In this document: one piece after another, positions 1 to 5,497 of the stretch | Layout of the letters: each line of letters begins with the position of its first letter | Position numbering within the stretch: the stretch's first letter is position 1 | Assembly: GCA_020431135.1 (NCBI GenBank) | Contig: JAGQIT010000387.1 | Coordinates: 1-9,992, forward strand | DNA length: 9,992 nt | Direction: 5' to 3' | Origin: Myxococcales bacterium | GTDB taxonomy: Bacteria; Myxococcota_A; Polyangia; Nannocystales; Nannocystaceae | The notes under the pieces: model-generated | Databases searched by the model: none | Told to the model about the DNA's origin: nothing | Seen by the model: only the letters and a program-made list of their open reading frames with translations | Translations under genes and position numbers: made by a program

Positions 1-466
1 CGCAGGGCGGGGGCTCCTCGCACTTCCAGAGGATCTCCTCGCAGAGCTCGGGGGGCAGGCCCTCCATCAGGCACTGATCGAACTCGGCGAAGCAGTCCGG
101 GGGCGGCGGAGGCTCGCAGTCCGGGATGTTGGGATCATCGCAGGGGGGCGGCGGCTGGCAGCCGTCCTGGTCGGGATCGTCGCAGGGGGGCGGCGGATCG
201 CCGCTCTCGCTCTCGTCCAGGCCCTTGCACTGGAGGAGGATGTCCTCGCAGATCTCGACCGCGATGTCGGCGTCGATGCACTGCCCGTACTCGACGAAGC
301 AGGGATGGTTCGGATCGTCCGGGTTCGGGTCGTCGTCCTCGCCGTCGCTGGCCGAGCCGTTGCCGTGGGGGTCGAAGTGACAGCCGGGGCTGACGAACAG
401 CGCGCCGGCGACCAGGGCCGCGAGGCCGAAGGCGTTGGAAAGGAGCGTCTTGTGGGGTGATCTCAT
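1..466 (-). CDS. Cys-rich repeat lipoprotein, partial (runs off left edge)
   Basis: Seen: an open frame from ATG at 466 that continues past base 1; 155 residues are visible. Residues 1-29 look like an export signal: basic start (MRSPHK), hydrophobic stretch 12-25, then SPGC with Cys29 as a possible lipidation site. The lipobox is imperfect because Pro is at -2. An acidic linker (30-55) follows. Then come two copies of a C-x6-C-x9-C-x6-C module (Cys 56/63/73/80 and 125/132/142/149), sharing CF-x-E-x2-QC at the front and C-E-x-IL-x2-C at the end. Between them are two PPPPCDDP units (Cys 95/103 and 109/117), and a further PPPC begins at the window edge, so the array may continue. Even Cys pairing suggests a disulfide-stabilised exported domain. 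A GAGGAG ribosome site 11 nt upstream supports the start. I do not recognise the family; function unknown. It lies downstream of, but 228 bp away from, the receptor gene and has its own candidate promoter. Confidence 0.8.
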   Translation of the reverse strand, partial: MRSPHKTLLSNAFGLAALVAGALFVSPGCHFDPHGNGSASDGEDDDPNPDDPNHPCFVEYGQCIDADIAVEICEDILLQCKGLDESESGDPPPPCDDPDQDGCQPPPPCDDPNIPDCEPPPPPDCFAEFDQCLMEGLPPELCEEILWKCEEPPPC

Positions 467-477
467 CGTCGCGGGGA

Positions 478-483
478 CTCCTC
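478..483 (-). promoter_or_regulatory. Ribosome binding site for the Cys-rich lipoprotein
   Basis: The minus strand reads GAGGAG here, 11 nt before the ATG at 466. This supports that start. Confidence 0.6.
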
Positions 484-502
484 GTAAGGGGCGTATGTCG
501 GT

Positions 503-549
503 GAGAAACCCGAGCGCTCCCGCGATTACAGGCGCGGAGATTTTTTTTT
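503..549 (-). promoter_or_regulatory. Candidate ECF-type promoter with upstream A-tract
   Basis: On the minus strand an A9 tract (549-541) is followed after 10 nt by TGTAATC (530-524). After a 15-nt gap comes TTTCTC (508-503), about 36 nt before the start codon. The same order (A-tract, GC-rich stretch with ATC and CGCGCC, TGTmAyC) occurs ahead of the ECF sigma gene at 6084-6131. ECF promoters usually have an AAC-like -35 element, sometimes behind A-tracts; the -10 here is weak. The assignment is inference from the two matching sites. The rest of the 467-694 gap holds a GC-rich hairpin at 553-577 and no gene I can support. Confidence 0.35.
517..549 (+). terminator. Possible plus-strand rho-independent terminator
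   Basis: Reading the plus strand, 517-524 pairs with 533-539 (seven base pairs with C521 bulged, 8-nt loop) and is followed by one A and nine T. This is the shape of an intrinsic terminator, yet no plus-strand gene lies upstream. It would stop antisense transcripts heading into the receptor gene. The same bases also form the candidate minus-strand promoter, so one of the two readings may be accidental. Confidence 0.3.
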
Positions 550-694
550 GCCCCCGGCTCGCGGCGGCTCCGCGGGGTCACTTGGGGCCTCGAAGCCTCA
601 GGGGAGGGGACGGCGCGGACCGGCACAGCGGCGCCTCTCAGAACGAGCGCGACCGACGATGCCGCGCGAGCCTGACGAAGACTCCGAGAGCCCG

Positions 695-3145
695 CTAGTC
701 GTCGTCCTTCTCGAGGTCGACGTCGAAGTCGACCGAGAGGCGAAATTGCACGCTCCAGCCGGCCTCGTCCGCGAAGTAGCGCAGGAGGCTGGTGTAGTCG
801 CGGTAGCGCTGGTTGGTCAGGTTGCTGCCGACGAGGCTCAGGCGGATCGCCCGCTGCTCGGTCATGAACTCGATCCCCGCGGCCGCGCCGAGGAGGAAGT
901 AGGCCGGCGGCGGCGCGGCGAAGTCGACGCCCTCGGGGTAGCGCCTCTGGCGGACGACGTAGGTGCCGCCGACCTCGACGTAGGCGCGGCTCGAGAGGCG
1001 CGTGTCTGGCAGGTAGATCCGCCCCGCGTTCCAGTAGCGATCGGCGGGGATGAAGGCGAGCCACTCGTCGGCGACGAGATCCTGCGCCCGCACCCAGGTC
1101 GCGGTCCCGGTCAGCGCGAGCGGCAGGCGCGGCGCCTTGAGGATGTAGCGGAGCTCGCCGCCGCCGAAGAAGGCGTCGACCGGCGTGAAGGCGAAGACCG
1201 GCAGCGGGCCGCGGGCGGTGCAGCTCAGCGGCGCGCACTGGCCCTCCTGCGGCTGCGGCACGAAGTAGATGTAGTTGTCGATGTAGCTGGCGTAGCCGGC
1301 GGCCTCGAGGAAGAGGCGGTCGCTGTCGAACTGGACGCTCGACTCGCCGCCCCACGAGCGCTCGACGCCGATCGTCGAGCTGCCGATCCCGAGGATCGGG
1401 AACGACGGCGCGGCGCCGTTCATGAAGTTCTCGTCGATCGAGGGGAGGCGCGCCGAGGTGTGCAGCTGGCCGCGCAGCGTCAGGTTGGGGACCCGACGCA
1501 GCGGGCGGACGAGGGCGCCGAGGGTCGCCGACGCCGTGTGGAAGAGCTGCAGGCACTCGCCGCCGGCGCCGCTGGCCATGCACGCGCCCGCGTCGAGGCG
1601 GCCGCCGGCGAGCTGGCTGAGGTAGTCGCGCTCGCCGAGCGCGACGTCGCGGCGCATGCCCTCGTAGCGCGCGCCGAGCTCGAATTCGACGCGCTCGTGG
1701 ACCAGGCGCTCGATGTCGTAGAGGGCCCAGCCGCTCTGGCGGTAGTCGGGGATAAGCGTGCTCGCCGACGAGAAGTCGTTGACCTGGTGGCTGAAGACCG
1801 CGCCGACGGTGCCGACCTCGGCCCACCTGCTGAACTCGACGCGGCCGTGCTCGAAGCGGGTGTCGAGGGTGTGCGTCGCCAGGCCGAAGCTGAGCTGCGG
1901 GCCCTGGACGTTGTCGCGGACGAGGTCGTACTCCTCGCGGTCGTTGTACTGGAAGGCGTAGAGCGCGTGGAGCTCGCCCGCGTGGCCGAGGCGGATCCGC
2001 GCGTGGGCCGAGGCGAGGTGGTGCCAGAACTCCTGGCGCGGGCGCTCGAGCTGGAAGTCGGCGCGGTAGAGGTTGGCGCCGATCGGCCGCCCGCGCTCGA
2101 TGCCCCGCTCGAAGTCCTCGGCCGTGTCGATGCGCAGGCAGGTGCAGATCCCGCCGCGGGCGCGCATCACCCGGTAGGCGACGCCGAAGTCGACGGCGTC
2201 GCTGACGTAGCCGACCTGGGCGCCGGCGTTCCAGGTCGCGGTCCCCGTGTTGTCGAGGGCGTAGTCGGGGGTGACGACGGCGCGGTGGCGCGAGGCGTTG
2301 CCCTCGACGCGGAAGGCGAGGCCGCGGACCTTGCGTGGGGCCATCTCGACGCGGGCCGAGCCGCCGCCGCCGAGCGGGTTGGAGAAGCCGAAGCTCGAGA
2401 TCTCGCTGCGCACGCTCGGGCGCTGGGGCAGGGGGCGCGACTCAGCGAGGATGACCCCGCCGATCGCCTTCGCGCCGAAGCGGGTGGTCCCGGCGCCCTT
2501 GATCACGGTGATCCGATCGGCGCTCTGCGGGTCGACCTCGGGGGCGTGGTCGATCCCCCAGTCCTGCCCCTCGTGGCGGACGCCGTCGACGAGGATCAGC
2601 GTGCGCCGGCCCTGGTGGCCGCGGATGATCGGCTTGCCCATGCCGCCGGCGTTGCCGCGCATCGTCGTCACCCCGGCGACGCTGGCGAGGGCGTCGGCGA
2701 GGGAGTTGCCGCGGGTGCGCGCGAGGTCGGCCCCGGAGAGCGACTCGCTCGCCGACGGGCTCGTCGGGTGATCGCTGTGATCGCCGACGACGATCACCCG
2801 ACGGCTGTGGCGGGCGTGGAGGGCCCGCAGCTCGATCGTCGTCGCGGTCTCCGTCTCGGCGAGGGAGACCGTCACCCGGGCGTCGGCGTGCTCCTCCTTG
2901 GCGACCGTGACCTGGAGATCGCCGGGGCACAGGCCGTCGACCTCGACGCCGCCCCCGTCGTCGCTGCGGACGCGGCGGATCGCCGCCTTGCCCGGCGTGC
3001 GCAGCTCGAGGCGGGCGCCGCCGAGCGGCTCCTCGCTGCCCGCCTCGAGGATCGTCGCCGACCACACGCGATCGCACACCGGCGGTTCGGGCGGTGCTTC
3101 GTCAGGCGGCGCGAGGGCCCAGGAGAGGAGGAGCGCGAGGCGCAC
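695..3145 (-). CDS. TonB-dependent outer-membrane receptor, ZnuD-like (metal uptake)
   Basis: 816 residues from a GTG at 3145, with AGAGGT (3156-3151) 5 nt upstream. Role: TonB-driven import across the outer membrane, probably of a metal such as zinc (inferred). Seen: a short signal peptide (about 1-12); a carboxypeptidase-regulatory-like beta domain (about 26-108, Cys24 and Cys73 possibly paired); a TonB-box candidate RVIVVGD near 116-122 followed by HSDH; a plug domain (about 146-236) with SLADALASVAGV, PIIRG, LVDGVR, DHAPEVDP, ADRITVIKGAG and AIGGVI; then a beta-barrel to the C terminus with SNLTNQRYRDY near 774-784. The DHAPEVDP segment matches what I recall of ZnuD-type and Bacteroidota metal receptors. 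Close Cys pairs (334/336, 522/531, 637/642) probably lie in surface loops. Oddity: nine residues ending EKDDD follow the last Phe, where such barrels usually end. It is downstream of the metal lipoprotein and near a Fur-family gene. Family certain; substrate not. Confidence 0.93.
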   Translation of the reverse strand: MRLALLLSWALAPPDEAPPEPPVCDRVWSATILEAGSEEPLGGARLELRTPGKAAIRRVRSDDGGGVEVDGLCPGDLQVTVAKEEHADARVTVSLAETETATTIELRALHARHSRRVIVVGDHSDHPTSPSASESLSGADLARTRGNSLADALASVAGVTTMRGNAGGMGKPIIRGHQGRRTLILVDGVRHEGQDWGIDHAPEVDPQSADRITVIKGAGTTRFGAKAIGGVILAESRPLPQRPSVRSEISSFGFSNPLGGGGSARVEMAPRKVRGLAFRVEGNASRHRAVVTPDYALDNTGTATWNAGAQVGYVSDAVDFGVAYRVMRARGGICTCLRIDTAEDFERGIERGRPIGANLYRADFQLERPRQEFWHHLASAHARIRLGHAGELHALYAFQYNDREEYDLVRDNVQGPQLSFGLATHTLDTRFEHGRVEFSRWAEVGTVGAVFSHQVNDFSSASTLIPDYRQSGWALYDIERLVHERVEFELGARYEGMRRDVALGERDYLSQLAGGRLDAGACMASGAGGECLQLFHTASATLGALVRPLRRVPNLTLRGQLHTSARLPSIDENFMNGAAPSFPILGIGSSTIGVERSWGGESSVQFDSDRLFLEAAGYASYIDNYIYFVPQPQEGQCAPLSCTARGPLPVFAFTPVDAFFGGGELRYILKAPRLPLALTGTATWVRAQDLVADEWLAFIPADRYWNAGRIYLPDTRLSSRAYVEVGGTYVVRQRRYPEGVDFAAPPPAYFLLGAAAGIEFMTEQRAIRLSLVGSNLTNQRYRDYTSLLRYFADEAGWSVQFRLSVDFDVDLEKDDD
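2762..2803. repeat. 13-bp perfect inverted repeat inside the receptor gene
   Basis: CGTCGGGTGATCG (2762-2774) and CGATCACCCGACG (2791-2803) are exact reverse complements around a 16-nt spacer. It falls in the codons for the linker that should hold the TonB box (RVIVVGDHSDHPTS). It could fold in mRNA or bind a dimeric protein, or be a by-product of skewed codon use. Confidence 0.5.
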
Positions 3146-3150
3146 GGGCG

Positions 3151-3156
3151 ACCTCT
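3151..3156 (-). promoter_or_regulatory. Ribosome binding site deciding the receptor's GTG start
   Basis: The minus strand reads AGAGGT, then 5 nt, then GTG at 3145. The spacing favours this non-ATG start, which also gives a hydrophobic export signal directly. Confidence 0.6.
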
Positions 3157-3223
3157 AGTAGCGGGAATCGGCGGCCGCGTCGACGCTCCCGAGCTCGCGC
3201 AAGCTCACCGCGCAGGCGCGCCG

Positions 3224-3250
3224 CGGGCCCTGCGAGCGGGGCAGGGCCCG
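3224..3250. other. Strong GC hairpin between lipoprotein and receptor genes
   Basis: CGGGCCCTGC (3224-3233) and GCAGGGCCCG (3241-3250) form a perfect 10-bp stem with a 7-nt loop. It starts 13 nt after the lipoprotein stop codon on the minus strand. No T-run follows, so it is not a classical terminator. It could cause partial termination or protect the upstream mRNA end, giving more lipoprotein than receptor. Confidence 0.45.
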
Positions 3251-3263
3251 ACGCGCGCGCGCC

Positions 3264-3923
3264 TCAGGAGACGACCAGATCGAAGGAGACATCAACGTCG
3301 ACGCTCCCCGGGAGGTCGCGGCCAGCGGCGAGGTCTGCCGGGAGATCGCCGGTCTTCTGCGGCTCGTCGCCGAGCGGCGGCAGGTGGCGGAGGAGCACGC
3401 GGAAGGTCCCCTCGCCGGCCTCCATCGCCTCGACGGTGTGCCTGATGCCGACCGGGAGGTCGTCGCCGACGGCGTTCTCCCCGTAGGTCGACTCGAGGTC
3501 GGCGTAGCTCTGGGAGACCAGCGCGGTCGTCGAGGTCGAGGCCGGGCCGACGACGTCGCCGACGATGAAGACCATGTGATCCTCAGCCTCGGCGGTGATC
3601 TCTGAGGTGAGGTCCTCGGGCGGGTCGACGAGGCTGTTCTCGAAGCTCAGGGTGAGGTCGTACTGGGCCCCCGCGGCGAGCTCGATGCGCTCGGAGACCC
3701 CGGAGACCCCGCCGTCCCCGTCGGGATCGTCGAAGGTGAAGGTCAGGGGATCGCCGCCGTCCAGCGGGCTGAACGTGAGGACGACCCGCGAGATGATCTC
3801 GTTGCTGTGGTCATCGTCGTGATCGTCGTGGTCGGGCTCGCAAGCGCCGAGCGTCGCCGTCGCCAGGGCGAGGGCGACAAACGAGCGCACGGCGGCGACT
3901 GCGCGAATGCAACTCATTTGCAT
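3264..3923 (-). CDS. Metal-linked lipoprotein with His/Asp-rich N terminus
   Basis: 219 residues. Seen: an export signal (basic 1-13, hydrophobic 14-25) ending in the lipobox LGAC with Cys28. Directly after it comes DHDDHDDDH (31-39), a likely divalent-metal ligand cluster. The rest is acidic and predicted beta-rich: IISRVVLTFSPLDGG (44-58), DPDGDGG (67-72), LSFEN (92-96), EDLTSEI (103-109), LLRHLPP (177-183) and a VDVDVSFDLVV end. From memory this order of motifs matches a Bacteroidota lipoprotein family, often labelled 'type 1 periplasmic binding fold', that sits beside TonB-dependent receptors. I could not check this by search. Inferred role: binding metal at the cell surface and passing it to the receptor encoded 118 bp downstream. 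Start: ATG 3923 has no ribosome site but fits a leaderless transcript; ATG 3917 and an internal GTG are alternatives. A Fur-type palindrome covers the first six codons. Confidence 0.88.
   Translation of the reverse strand: MQMSCIRAVAAVRSFVALALATATLGACEPDHDDHDDDHSNEIISRVVLTFSPLDGGDPLTFTFDDPDGDGGVSGVSERIELAAGAQYDLTLSFENSLVDPPEDLTSEITAEAEDHMVFIVGDVVGPASTSTTALVSQSYADLESTYGENAVGDDLPVGIRHTVEAMEAGEGTFRVLLRHLPPLGDEPQKTGDLPADLAAGRDLPGSVDVDVSFDLVVS
3907..3923. promoter_or_regulatory. Candidate Fur/Zur-family operator on the lipoprotein start codon
   Basis: The minus strand reads ATGCAAATGAGTTGCAT. It is palindromic in an 8-1-8 arrangement with one mismatched pair, containing the 7-1-7 core TGCAAAT-G-AGTTGCA typical in shape of Fur-family sites. 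It begins at the ATG of the lipoprotein, which is also the predicted +1, so a bound repressor would block initiation. The divergent fur-family gene is the obvious source. The exact binding preference is inferred. Confidence 0.55.
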
Positions 3924-3929
3924 GAACGG

Positions 3930-3958
3930 AAGCTAGGTGAGCGATCGCGGGGTGTCAA
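3930..3958 (-). promoter_or_regulatory. Sigma70-type promoter of the lipoprotein-receptor genes
   Basis: On the minus strand a perfect -35 TTGACA (3958-3953) is followed by 17 nt and TAGCTT (3935-3930). The latter keeps T1, A2 and T6 of the -10 consensus. The ATG at 3923 is the seventh base after the -10, so transcription should start at or next to it and the mRNA would be leaderless. Confidence 0.6.
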
Positions 3959-4021
3959 GCGCCGGTGCGCGCCGCCGTCGCGTTCCGGCAGCAGGGGGCT
4001 CGCGGCCGGCCAGCGCGGCGC

Positions 4022-4049
4022 TTGCACGTCCTGCCGGCGGTTGTATCCT
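4022..4049 (+). promoter_or_regulatory. Possible promoter of the Fur-family gene
   Basis: TTGCAC (4022-4027), a 16-nt spacer and TATCCT (4044-4049) give a modest sigma70-like match. The +1 would be near 4056, leaving about a 33-nt leader to the ATG at 4089. An in-frame TTG lies at 4056 itself, so a leaderless longer form is conceivable but less likely. Confidence 0.3.
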
Positions 4050-4088
4050 CACCCGTTGTCGGGACGGCGGCGTCCGCCAGCGCAGACC

Positions 4089-4535
4089 ATGAGCATGACC
4101 ACGGACGAGGCGAAGGCGCTCCTTAAGGAGCGCGGGTTGCGGGTGACCGCGCCCCGCGTCGCCGTACTCCGCGTCCTCGCCGCGGCCGATGCGCCGCTCT
4201 CCCACAGCGAGGCGGTCGAGCTCCTCGGCGACGCCGACTGGGACCCCGCGACGATCTACCGCAACCTGGTCAAGCTCCGCGACGCCGGCCTCGCCCCCGT
4301 GGTCAGCCGCGCCGGCGGCATCGACCGCTACGCCCTCGCGTCATCGCAGCACGCGGGGCCGCACCAGCACCCGCACTTCGTCTGCGACGACTGCGGCAAG
4401 ATCGCCTGCCTCCCGGCGGAGCTCACCTCGTCGATGAGCGTCGAGGGCCGCTGGAGCGCGTCGGTGCGCAGCGCCATGGTCCAGCTCCGCGGCGAGTGCC
4501 CGGAGTGCCTCGAGACCCACAGCCACCGCGGCTGA
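4089..4535 (+). CDS. Fur-family metal-responsive repressor, probably Zur-like
   Basis: 148 residues, the usual family length. Role: a cytoplasmic dimeric repressor that binds operator DNA when loaded with metal. Seen: an N-terminal winged helix (about 5-80) with LLKERGLRVTAPRVAVLRVL and the recognition helix DPATIYRNLVKLRDAGL (52-68). A His-rich hinge follows (His 88/92/94/96), then a C-terminal dimer domain with two CxxC pairs, Cys99/Cys102 and Cys137/Cys140, as in the structural zinc site of many Fur, Zur and PerR proteins; His144 and His146 lie near the end. The open frame extends upstream, but those residues are Arg/Pro-rich and unlike the family, so I chose ATG 4089; ATG 4095 is an alternative. 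No clear ribosome site is seen. It is divergent from the lipoprotein-receptor genes, 165 bp away, which makes them its likely targets. Zinc rather than iron or manganese is inferred from the ZnuD-like receptor and His/Asp-rich lipoprotein. Confidence 0.92.
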   Translation: MSMTTDEAKALLKERGLRVTAPRVAVLRVLAAADAPLSHSEAVELLGDADWDPATIYRNLVKLRDAGLAPVVSRAGGIDRYALASSQHAGPHQHPHFVCDDCGKIACLPAELTSSMSVEGRWSASVRSAMVQLRGECPECLETHSHRG

Positions 4536-4574
4536 AGGGTCTCATGAGCGCGGCTGTGGCTGTCTGGTGAGGTG

Positions 4575-4604
4575 TGTGCATATGTCCATTGAGGCATATG
4601 CACA
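4575..4604. repeat. Perfect 10-bp inverted repeat between convergent genes
   Basis: TGTGCATATG (4575-4584) and CATATGCACA (4595-4604) are exact reverse complements around a 10-nt spacer. It lies 39 bp past the regulator's stop codon and about 70 bp from the stop of the convergent membrane-protein gene. It is A/T-richer than its surroundings. Without a T-run it is a doubtful terminator, though it may act as one for both genes, or be a protein-binding site. The remaining 4536-4681 sequence shows no gene I can support. Confidence 0.55.
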
Positions 4605-4681
4605 TTCTCTTGTGCGCTGAAGATGAAGGGGCGCCGCGTCTCATCGCCGCGCAAAGAAAACCTGTCTCAAAGGACATGGCA

Positions 4682-5497
4682 TCACTCGCTGGGCTCGCGG
4701 CGGAGGACGCGGTGCTCGAACTCCACCTCCTCGGCGCCGCCGCTCGGCCGGGCGCCGATGTCGCGGATCGGCGGCAGCTCGCCGTCGCTGTCGATCGTCT
4801 CCTCGAGGCGGATCTTCACCTTGCGCTGGCCGTTGCCGTCGTCCTCGACCTCGACCTCCGCCTTGCCGGCGAAGCCCTGGGCGGCGAGCTCGACGAGGAT
4901 CTCCTCGCGGGCCTCGGCGGCGCTCTTGCGATCGAGAACGTCGAGCGCGAGCAGCGAGTAGCCGAGGCGGCCGCCGAGCGTGCCGTGGACCGTGCCCTCG
5001 ATCGCCTGCGCCGAGCAGCTCGCGGCGCGCAGCGTCGGCGCGAGATCGACGACGAGATCGAGGGCGTCCTCCTCGTCCTCGAGATCGCCCCAGACGTCGA
5101 CGCGGACCTGCGCCGAGCGATCGTCGCGCATCACCCGGAGGGCGACGCTCTCGGCCGCGATCGCGACCTCGAGCTCGCGGCTCATGGCCTGGAGCTCGGC
5201 CTCGTCGAGGGCCTCGGGATCGGCGACGCAGCTGACGCTGGCGCCGAAGGAGCGCTGATAGTCGACCGGCAGCCGGCAGGCGCCGAAGATCATCGCCAGG
5301 GCGACGCCGGCGAAGGCGAAGCGGTGCTGGGCGACGACGCGGAGGAGGCCGCCGCGTTGCGGTGCGGCGCCCGCGGTCTGCCGGCGCAGGCGCTCGACGA
5401 GCGCCTCCTCGAGCTGCGGCGGCGGCGCGCCGACCTCGGGCTCGCGCAGGCGAAAGAGGCGCTGGAGTTGGTCCTTTGGGTCATCCGACGGCGACAT
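4682..5497 (-). CDS. Single-pass membrane protein, putative anti-sigma factor
   Basis: 271 residues. Seen: a charged cytoplasmic N terminus (1-57), one membrane segment (about 58-74, FAFAGVALAMIFGA), and a soluble, very acidic C-terminal region (about 80-271) with alternating beta-like stretches such as VRVDVWGDLEDEEDALDLVVDL (split at about 131-152). Cys74, Cys90 and Cys161 could lie outside the membrane. The N terminus lacks the HxxxCxxC motif of zinc-binding anti-sigma proteins and I do not recognise a named domain. The anti-sigma role is inferred from position: its start overlaps the ECF sigma gene by 17 nt, with a strong AAAGGAGG site inside that gene, so the two are probably co-translated. 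The C-terminal part may sense an envelope signal. Cys74 sits in FGAC, which resembles a lipobox, but it lies too deep in the protein for a normal signal peptide. Confidence 0.8.
   Translation of the reverse strand: MSPSDDPKDQLQRLFRLREPEVGAPPPQLEEALVERLRRQTAGAAPQRGGLLRVVAQHRFAFAGVALAMIFGACRLPVDYQRSFGASVSCVADPEALDEAELQAMSRELEVAIAAESVALRVMRDDRSAQVRVDVWGDLEDEEDALDLVVDLAPTLRAASCSAQAIEGTVHGTLGGRLGYSLLALDVLDRKSAAEAREEILVELAAQGFAGKAEVEVEDDGNGQRKVKIRLEETIDSDGELPPIRDIGARPSGGAEEVEFEHRVLRREPSE

Noticed and set aside
553..577. GC hairpin as the receptor gene's terminator
   Set aside because: On the minus strand it is followed by an A-tract rather than T residues, so it lacks intrinsic terminator form in that direction.
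135..1826. A 563-residue minus-strand frame overlapping the receptor end and the left-edge gene
   Set aside because: Arg/Pro-rich product crossing two better supported genes in another frame.
548..3445. A 965-residue plus-strand open frame opposite the receptor
   Set aside because: Its product is an Ala/Arg/Glu/Val-rich mixture without domains. It mirrors the codon bias of the minus-strand receptor, which has clear plug and barrel motifs.
3807..4088. Upstream extension of the Fur-family gene
   Set aside because: The extra residues are Arg/Ser/Pro-rich, unlike any Fur N terminus, and would overlap the divergent promoter and the lipoprotein gene.
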